Shown here one piece after another: positions 14,001 to 21,800 of a stretch of DNA of 64,000 bases. The position numbers were made by a program, and so were the translations under genes. Source of the stretch: Liolophura sinensis (taxonomy: Eukaryota > Mollusca > Polyplacophora > Chitonida > Chitonidae). The stretch covers positions 12,205,608-12,269,607 of the forward strand of contig NC_088299.1 in the NCBI RefSeq assembly GCF_032854445.1. Reading direction: 5' to 3'. The notes below the pieces were generated by a model that was given only the letters and a program-made list of their open reading frames with translations, had not been told where the DNA came from and ran no database searches. Numbering within the stretch: the stretch's first letter is position 1; every line of letters begins with the position of its first letter.

Positions 14001-14720
14001 GAAATGACCAATGTATTAGAGTTATAAGTCAACATTTGATTTATTGATACAGAGAACAAGCTTTATATTGAAACGTCTAGATGTATATTAAGAAATGGAT
14101 TTGCATTTGGGAAGAAAAAATGATTAGGCCTGGAAATTTTCACTGTAAGATTTCCAATGCTTTATTAAAGCTAGGTATCTAATTACTTCATTGCACCATA
14201 TGGCTCTTCATTTCCGAAGTTTTCATATCTTTTATACAGGTAGTCTTCATATTTAAAACCTGATAACTAAATATACATGTATGTAAACCATCTTAATGCC
14301 TGGATTTGTATGATAAGAATTTAGAATTAATTTTTTTTCTAATTTTATTTTAAGCACTTTCAAATACTTATTTACTGACAGGATGAACATGTACATGTAC
14401 ATTCATGTATTTGCCAGTGGATATAGAAAATATTGTAGTAAATGAAATATGTGTACAAGTCCCATGCAATGGAGCTATTTGCTGTCCTCATTAAGGCGGA
14501 ATAGCAAGATTAAAATAAACCAAAACAATTTCATTCCTTCATTTTTATTTTAAAATATGTACCAGTATAGATAGAGAGTAGGAGAAGCAAAACTTGGATG
14601 TCAGTTCTGCCTTGTTCTTTACACCTTCATCTGCCTGAGTAGTTTTGCTGTTGAACTCCACACTCCACTACACTGTGTTCCAGCCTTCAATCACAAACCC
14701 TATGTGTATTTTGGTATTAA

Positions 14721-14783
14721 ACCCCCACCACACCCCACCCCACCCCACACCCCACCCCACACCCCACCCCACCCCACACCCCT
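14721..14783. repeat. CCCCA/CCCCACA microsatellite
   Basis: C-rich on the + strand, so the - strand reads GGGGT/TGTGGGGT with many runs of four G. Such a tract can form a G-quadruplex and looks telomere-like, but it is short and internal. Confidence 0.85.
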
Positions 14784-15610
14784 TCAGCACCTGGGCTGGG
14801 GTGGTGGTGAAGCTGCAGGCAAGGGTTCTAGAGCACACATAGGTGAGCTAAGGCCAGAAGTTATGGTCAAGTGACCTGCACATTGTTTGACCAATTGGTG
14901 TCAGGTGTTAAAACAGTCTAGCCAAAAGAAACTGTCTGGTCAGTGCAGCTCAGCTGAAGGGGACCCCCATGTAAACTGGCTGGCTGGCTAATCCTGAGTG
15001 GTCAGTAAATAGGTCAGTTGGCAGTTTGCCAGGCTGTGCCCTTTAGCCAGTAGTGGTCATTCTGAATGACCAGTCTGGTCCAGGCTGACCCAGCCAGTGA
15101 AATCTATAATTGCCCATGTGTTAATGCTGGTGTTAGCTCTGTGGGTGGGTATGGCTGTGTTATGGGGAGCTTGCCCAGACAGGTTACCGCCAGTATTATA
15201 TAGCTGACTAGACAGAGACCTCCCAGAAGTAAAACTGCCCACTAATATTTACAATAGTTTTATTTATCACACAGGTACATGTAGCTCTGTGAGATGCATG
15301 AAACTGTTCTTCTCCCAGGCCTTCATACTGTGTATTCACATATAATTTTTAACATGATTTCAGTGTTCTAAGTTCTGTTCTGAATTTGATTATTAAACTG
15401 AAAATTTGTTTAAATGCCTGTTAAGGTACATGTAAACCCTTCAGAATCGACCCAAGCACAAAAATGAGATCTTAATGTAAGCGCATGTTGGGAAAATACA
15501 AACCAACAGTACCTGTACGTAAGAGTGTTACTGGTACCATAAGAAAAATTCCAGACTACAATTATCAAAAAAAAAAAAGAAAAAAAAAGTTAAACGCAAC
15601 GTTAATAAAT

Positions 15611-15873
15611 AAGCCCAACCAGCGTTTCATGGGTCTTGCCAGTTCATGCAGATATCGGCGAGACAGGTGGGAGCTCTTGCAAACTGTGGCAGCTGAAAGA
15701 CGCGATTTTACATTAGGCGCCAAAGGCGCCCTTGAGTCGACAGACAGGTGTGTATTCAGACTAGTAACTACCATAAAATAATGTCTTTTATCTATGTTAG
15801 TTTGCGACAGCTTCCACCTGTCTCACCGATATCTGTGTGAACTCTGGAGACCCCTGAAACACCGATTGGGCTT
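15611..15873. mobile_element. Hairpin (foldback) element with 74-bp inverted arms
   Basis: The left arm 15611-15684 and right arm 15800-15873 are imperfect reverse complements, sharing AGATATCGGYGAGACAGGTG, GTTTCA and AAGCCCAA. The 115-bp loop contains GGCGCCAAAGGCGCC. The ends read TAAGCCC...GGGCTTA, suggesting a MITE with a TA target site. No ORF is present. Confidence 0.75.
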
Positions 15874-16785
15874 AATTAAAAGTAAGTGCATGTTCATCCT
15901 TGAATACAATGTTTGATTAAAAAACCACACTGCTGTATATGCATGTGAGAATGTTCAAAGAGAGGAGGCCGTTAAAAAAAGAACAGCATTGGTTACGGCA
16001 CATGTAGTCACACGCATAACATAGCTTTTCACCAAGTACGTGGAGGATTTCATCTGATTTCTGTTTTGTCGTTTGTTTCAAAATGGCAGCTGAAAATAAA
16101 CAAGATTTAGGTAGCTTTGTGAGGCTATGTTTTGTATTTGCGCTGGATGTGGAGTTGAGATAGTGGTAGTCAAACATGCACTATTGGCGTATTAGATGTG
16201 CACTGTGCTTGATGATATCATAAACAAGGTTAGTTAGGGAAATGGTGTCATCACAAACAATGGGGCCCAACCCCTGTGTTAACTGTTATGTGATTATGCT
16301 CTCTGGTACTGGACCCTGGATGCCCCTAGGTCATTCTGTTGTGGCTGGGGAGGGCTGGAGGTAGTGTCGCAATGATAACGCTGATGGAACTCAACTGCAT
16401 ATCAGAATCAGTGCAAGCAAAAAGCTGCAGTCGGTATCTATTCTGTTATGCAGTTGGCCCCACAGTATTAGGTGTTGATTATCTGAAGATTTACATGTAA
16501 TGCAAAGAATGTTTGCTCTGATTTTAAATTTTTTCATTCTTGTGGCAAACGACAATTATTTGTAACAAGTTCTCATCTCAGTGTTGAAATACTGCCGATG
16601 CGTCTTTCATAGATATATACAGTATACTTAACCTGTAACTATCTAACATTGTAAAATACATAAATTAAAAACATGCCTCCCCAGCGAAGTCATTCTGTAT
16701 CTTAATCCTACATGATTATTGTATTGGGAAAGCTTCCAAGAATATAGACATCTGGTACGTAAAGAAAACGTCCATGTAAATAGTA

Positions 16786-17230
16786 TGTATTTCAAAAACT
16801 GGGAAATCCCTTAGATACGTACTACCTATTTCAAAAACGGGGAAATCTCTTGGATGCGTACTATCTATTTCAAAAACTGAGAAATCTCTTAGATACGTAC
16901 TACCTATTTCAAAAACGGGGAAATCTCTTGGATGCGTAATATCTATTTCAAAAACTGAGAAATCTCTTAGATACGTACTACCTATTTCAAAAACGGGGAA
17001 TTCTCTTAGATACGTACTACTTATTTCAAAAACTGAGAAATCTCTTAGATACGTACTACCTATTTCAAAAACTGGGAAATCTCTTGGATGCGTACTATAT
17101 GTTTCAAAGACTGGGATATCTCTTGGATGCATACTACATATTTCAAAAACTGGGAAATCTCTTGGATGCGTACTATATGTTTCAAAAACTGGGAAATCTC
17201 TTGGATGCGTACTACATATTTCAAAAACTT
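16786..17230. repeat. 39-bp minisatellite, about 11 copies
   Basis: The unit is TATTTCAAAAACTGGGAAAT plus CTCTTGGATGCGTACTACC. There are two subtypes (GATACGTACTACC, GATGCGTACTATA) in alternating runs. The unit is 13 codons long without stops on the minus strand, giving a 242-codon open frame (16716-17444). I read this as a by-product of the repeat. Confidence 0.9.
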
Positions 17231-17835
17231 TGAAAGCTGAAATACATGTAAACTTGATAGATTTTGAAGTTCCTGTATGTGGATCGTAGGTCTTACTTAC
17301 CAACAACCACAAAAAACCACAAATTTGCAATAGGTGTGACATCCAGCAAAAAGTTGATGTCATTTTGCATGTAGGTGTCTTGTGAAGTGAAGGGTCCATG
17401 TTGAAAGAGGGGATGTACAAAATTTGACAGTCAGAGAGAATCATTTGTGGAGCTGTTTATTGCAAACGAGAAGGAAACTCTGGACATGGAAGTTTACTAG
17501 AACATGTAGATATTAAACATCAGAAGTTAAAATACTCTAGGTGGACGTAGAAATTAAAAACTATGTATTGATGATATAGACAGCTAGTGTACATGTACAT
17601 GTATCTCATAAAGTTTTGGACTTTAGACTGTGTCAAGGATGTGAGTTTTTTGTTTTTGTTTCCGTGATACTGCATGATAGGAAGATTAAAACATAACCTT
17701 TGATTGTTTCAGAATTGCATAGATAACCTTGCTTACATCCGTTTGCACAGGGGGTGAAATAGGTAAAATAGGGAGACACTTGACCAAGAAAGCCAGAATA
17801 CTCTATATGGCCTAAAATTTCCCCCACGACTACCC

Positions 17836-18014
17836 TAATTCTTCGTCCTCAGTGTTTATTCAAGCATGTTCTTAAGGCATCATTCTGTGTAGACTGATAG
17901 AAATCTACTTCTTGTGATGTGCTGCAATTGGCCAATCCAACCAATGTAGTTTTGTCTTCAAAATCATATTATAAATGTTCATAAATTGCTCTGAAAGAAA
18001 AGGTTGAGGAATTA
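17836..18014 (-). mobile_element. MITE family A, copy 2
   Basis: Reverse orientation. It starts TAATTCTTCGTCCTC and ends AAAAGGTTGAGGAATTA, the family terminal inverted repeat. The core shows CCAATCCAACCAATGTAGTT and TTTTGTCTTCAAAATCATAT. Confidence 0.75.
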
Positions 18015-18114
18015 ATGTTTCACATTTTGCCTGAATCTGAGGGTTACATTGATCCTAGAAAGGTGTTTTGAGCTTTGTTTTGAAGGGTTGTGTACCTCCA
18101 AGAAAGATTTTTTT

Positions 18115-18405
18115 AATGTCAGACTCCAGGGCCTCCGTGGCTCATTTGGCTAGTGTGCTAGTGCAAGGTAATGACCCAGGAGTCTCTCACCAATGTGGTC
18201 ACTGTGAGTTCAAGTCCAGCTCATGCTGGCTTCCTCTCCGGTCATATGTGGGAAGGTCTGCCAGCAACCTGCAGATGGTCGTGGGTTTCCCCCAGGCTGT
18301 GCCTGGTTTTCACCCATCATAATGCTGGCCGCTGTCTCAAGAAGTGAAATATTCTTGAGTACGACATAAAACACCAATCAAATAAATAAATAAATGTCAG
18401 CCTCC
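18115..18405 (+). mobile_element. SINE family 1, full length with target duplication
   Basis: The head CCTCCGTGGCTCATTTGGCT and later GTGAGTTCAAGTCC fit Pol III A and B boxes of a tRNA-derived SINE. The body has TGCAGATGGTCGTGGGTTTC and the tail CACCAATCAAATAAATAAA. Target duplications AATGTCAG(A/C)CTCC flank it (18115-18127, 18393-18405). It sits 0.3 kb before a SKI exon. Confidence 0.9.
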
Positions 18406-18431
18406 TGCTTCATGATGTTTTCAGTATATCT

Positions 18432-18631
18432 TAATTCCTCAACCATTTCACATATGAAAGAGAAACTTTCAGTGTAGTTCATGCACATTTTTACTTTGAA
18501 ACAACACTGGTTGGATTGCCCACTTTCAGGGCTTTTAAAAAAAACATGATTTTATCAATCTACAGAGAATAATGCCCTCAGAATATGCTTGAATAAACAC
18601 CCTACAAACATGTGAAAAGGTTGAAGAATTA
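18432..18631 (+). mobile_element. MITE family A, copy 3
   Basis: A 200-bp copy starting TAATTCCTCAACCATTTC and ending GAAAAGGTTGAAGAATTA, so the ends are inverted repeats. The core has GGTTGGATTG, TTTCAGGGCTTTT and AGAATATGCTTGAATAAACA. It lies just upstream of the 18709 exon. Confidence 0.85.
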
Positions 18632-18708
18632 CAGTACATGTGCATGTAGTTGTACACACAACTAATTTCATTTTGTGAATAACTTAGTAAAATTTTTTTT
18701 TTCTCCAG

Positions 18709-18881
18709 TCACACGATCGAGAAAAGGACGATTCCAAGAAAGTGCGATATGAAGATGGTCTCGCCATCAAGGCTGGTGGTTACCGGCCAGTTTCTGCGTT
18801 CCGACCTTGGTCACCGAGCATGCTCAGTGCCATCAAGGAGGGCAAGCTGTACCCTGTGGCTGCAGGAGTTCTCAGAGAAGG
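18709..18881 (+). CDS. SKI: SKI exon with AFRPWSP motif
   Basis: The acceptor TTTTTTTTTTCTCCAG ends at 18708 and the donor is GTAAGC at 18882. The exon enters in phase 0 and leaves two bases (GG). It encodes a charged stretch (KDDSKKVRYEDG) and then VSAFRPWSP, the conserved SKI linker motif. The previous coding exon was not found in the 18.7 kb upstream. Confidence 0.9.
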
Positions 18882-21800
18882 GTAAGCAGTTTGGTCATTT
18901 TTTACTAGACTTAAAGTTGATTCCTGTTGAATTGTTTGCTCGAATCCACCAGAATCAAGCTCATATGTAGTACCACAAAGCTGTTGTTCAGCATGAAGGT
19001 TTTGATGAATGTGGAAGTAAACAGATTTTGTGGATTCCCTGTTAGTAAATTTTTTGACTTATAGTTAGGAAATGGAAATTCAAAAATATTTGGTCATTTT
19101 CAAAATTATTTTTGTGACTGTATGGAAATCTGTCTGGGTTTCCGTTGTTTTGGTTTATGCGAGTCAGGCCAGGGAGAAGAACAGAATTGGAGTCTCAGAT
19201 TCCCATCAAAAAAATAAATAAAAAAATACTGGTAAGAAGCCTGGGTAAAGAGGGCCTCTTTCAAAAGTCCCAAGGACAATTTCCATAACTAAGCTGCTTC
19301 AACATTCTGGTGTCTGTCAACCAGTGAAAGTTAGTACTTTCTTCTGAACTCCTGAGAAACTAGACACATTTCTTAAGATGTCATTGACATTATTCCTTGT
19401 AGCGAAAACCAAGCCTGAAATATTCTAAATGATTATGGAATCATTTCTAACTTGTGTTACAAAGTAAGGAGAGGTATTGTGAGAGAGGGATCAAATGCTG
19501 TCAGTTGCAGTGTCTTGTGTCCAGTTTTTGGCCAATCATAGGGTTGCAATGGCTACCCATAGTACACAGATAGCCAATCATATGGTTGCAGAGGCTACCT
19601 ACAGTACACAGATAGCCAATCATAGGGTTACAGATGCTACCCACAGTACACAGATAGCCAATCATAGGGTTGCAGTGGCTACCCATAGTACAATCATCAG
19701 TAGCGATTGGGATACCAAAGACCAAAGAAGTCTTGTTCATGTACTTCATAGTTCAACGTTTTGCTCAGCAATTCACACGGTTACAATTTGCCTCCCATAG
19801 TACATGGATTGCCAAATGCAGTTTGCAGTTGGCATATCAGAGACCTCTGTGGTAAAGTTGTGTACTAACTCTCCACCATGTCTTTTACCACCACAATGGT
19901 TTAGGACTCTATAACACATGAAGTCACTGCTCTGCAATCCTTCTGTAGTCGATAAACAGTCACAGTTGTGACAGTATTATACTTGATAATATCTGTGTAT
20001 GACAGTGTCAATCATTGTACTTTTATTTTGGTTTAGAAGTCAATATTTGAGTGTATCGCATCACTTGAACATTATGCAGTTTACAAACTGCTCAATCAGG
20101 CAAGCTACAGTTATTCTCTGAATGCCTTGTTAATGGAGTGCTGTCAAAGCAGTCGTGTGCAAACCTGGGAATGAATGAATGAATAAATGAATGAATGCTT
20201 GGGGTTTAACGTCATACATAACAATTTCTCAGTCATATGACAAGGAGGAGTCATTAGGTGTGTGGAAATATACTGTTTCTCCTTGTGGTAAGGAGCATCC
20301 ATGCTGCCAAAGTGTTGCTGCCGCTGAAGTATCATGTCGAAGACACCAGACATGACACCCAACCAGTCACATTATACTGACACAGTGCCAACCTGTCTTT
20401 CCTTGCTCTAACCTTTCAGTGCTGAGCACCAAGCAAGGCAGCATGACTCGACCTAGGTTTGATCCCAAGTCTTGTGACTTCGAGGCGGATGCTCTAACCA
20501 TTAGGCCACCGAAGTGGTCACCTGGTAATGATGTGTTTGACTTGTTTCAGGTACCCACGCATTGTCCCCTCTTATCTGCAGACTGGCCCCCCAGTGCTTC
20601 TCAATCCTGAGCGCGTCATTCCACTGTCTGAGTCGGACAGGTAAGTTAGCCTCCACCTTGGTACCAGTTTAATGCAGACTTCAGAGCCTCTGTGGCCTAG
20701 TGGTTAGCACGCTAGCGCAGCACAGTCAACTAGGAACCTTTCACCAATGCAGCCGCTGTGAATACAAGCTGGCTTGCTCTTGGGAGGTCTGGCAGCAACC
20801 TACGAATGGTTGTGGGTTTGCCCCAAGGCTCTGCTCAATTTCTTCCAGCCTAGCCGCCATTTTATATGTGAAATATTCTTGAGTACTTCTTGTGTTATTC
20901 TTTTTTTGGTTTCAAATTCTTTCGATCTGTTGAAGGGCAGTGGTTTCCTCAGCCCACAGACGTAAACACTTGAATAAAGTCAAAAAGAATACAAAGAAGA
21001 TACATATAAAAGTACAGAACAATGGTGTTATTATGAACACAACTAATCCGATTCAAATGTCTTGTTGCATGGATCATTTTAGGTTACATTTTGGCTGCAA
21101 GTGGCTGAAATGTTCACCGTTAGGTCCTTGAGGATCTGTTTGAACTCAGAAGAATTGTGTTTTATATCTTGCAGGTATGAACGACACTTTGCGCCCAATG
21201 TATCTCTCGCCCCGCTCCCCATCAAGAAGATTAAATGTGAGGGCCCAGAGGTGGGGACATGTGAGAAACACAGCCCAACACGGCTGGACCAGAAGGAGTA
21301 TGATCTGTCGACAGACACGGAGGACTCTCTGCGCTCTTCACCCGTCGATATAGGTTAGTTTCATGAGAGTCCTTAGCTGTATATATTTGTTTAGTTACTT
21401 ACACAAGTATGATTGCTTACTGACTGAAACTTATAATGGGGTATCTCCAGATATTTACACACATTGAACTGGCTGCTGTCGTAAAAATTTTTTGAATATT
21501 ATATTAAGCAACAATCAGATAGAACAAGAACAAAACATTTGATGCTTTGAGTAGGTGTAGATAAAAAGTGTAAATGAATTTACTTCTTTGTAATAAACAT
21601 TTCTAGCATGAAATAATTTCAAGATGGGAAGTAACTAAAGTTTCTCATTTTGCCTGATTCTGAGAGCTGTAATAATCATCGAGAAGATGATGTGAGGTTT
21701 GGAAGCTAGGACAATATCCTGTTGCGAAAGTTTCATGACAAAAGGTGATATTTTCTGACATTTATTTGCAGCTAAAAATGTTCCCCCAAGGGTGAAATTT

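Larger units (their letters stand above)
1..18708 (+). other. Large SKI intron, or intron plus upstream DNA
   Basis: I find no exon-like open frame with splice borders here on either strand. The region is AT-rich with scattered poly-A/T runs and many TACATGTA words. Features within it are listed separately: minisatellites at 367, 14721 and 16786, candidate regulatory patches at 6181 and 10801, a hairpin at 15611, MITE copies at 8040 and 17836, and SINE pieces at 5115, 5305, 8370 and 18128. The remainder holds nothing I can name. Calling it intron is inference from the exon at 18709 opening without a start codon. Confidence 0.6.

Noticed and set aside
18128-18200. tRNA gene at the head of the SINE
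   Set aside because: Flanking target duplications and the AATAAA-type tail show it is a SINE head, not a tRNA gene.
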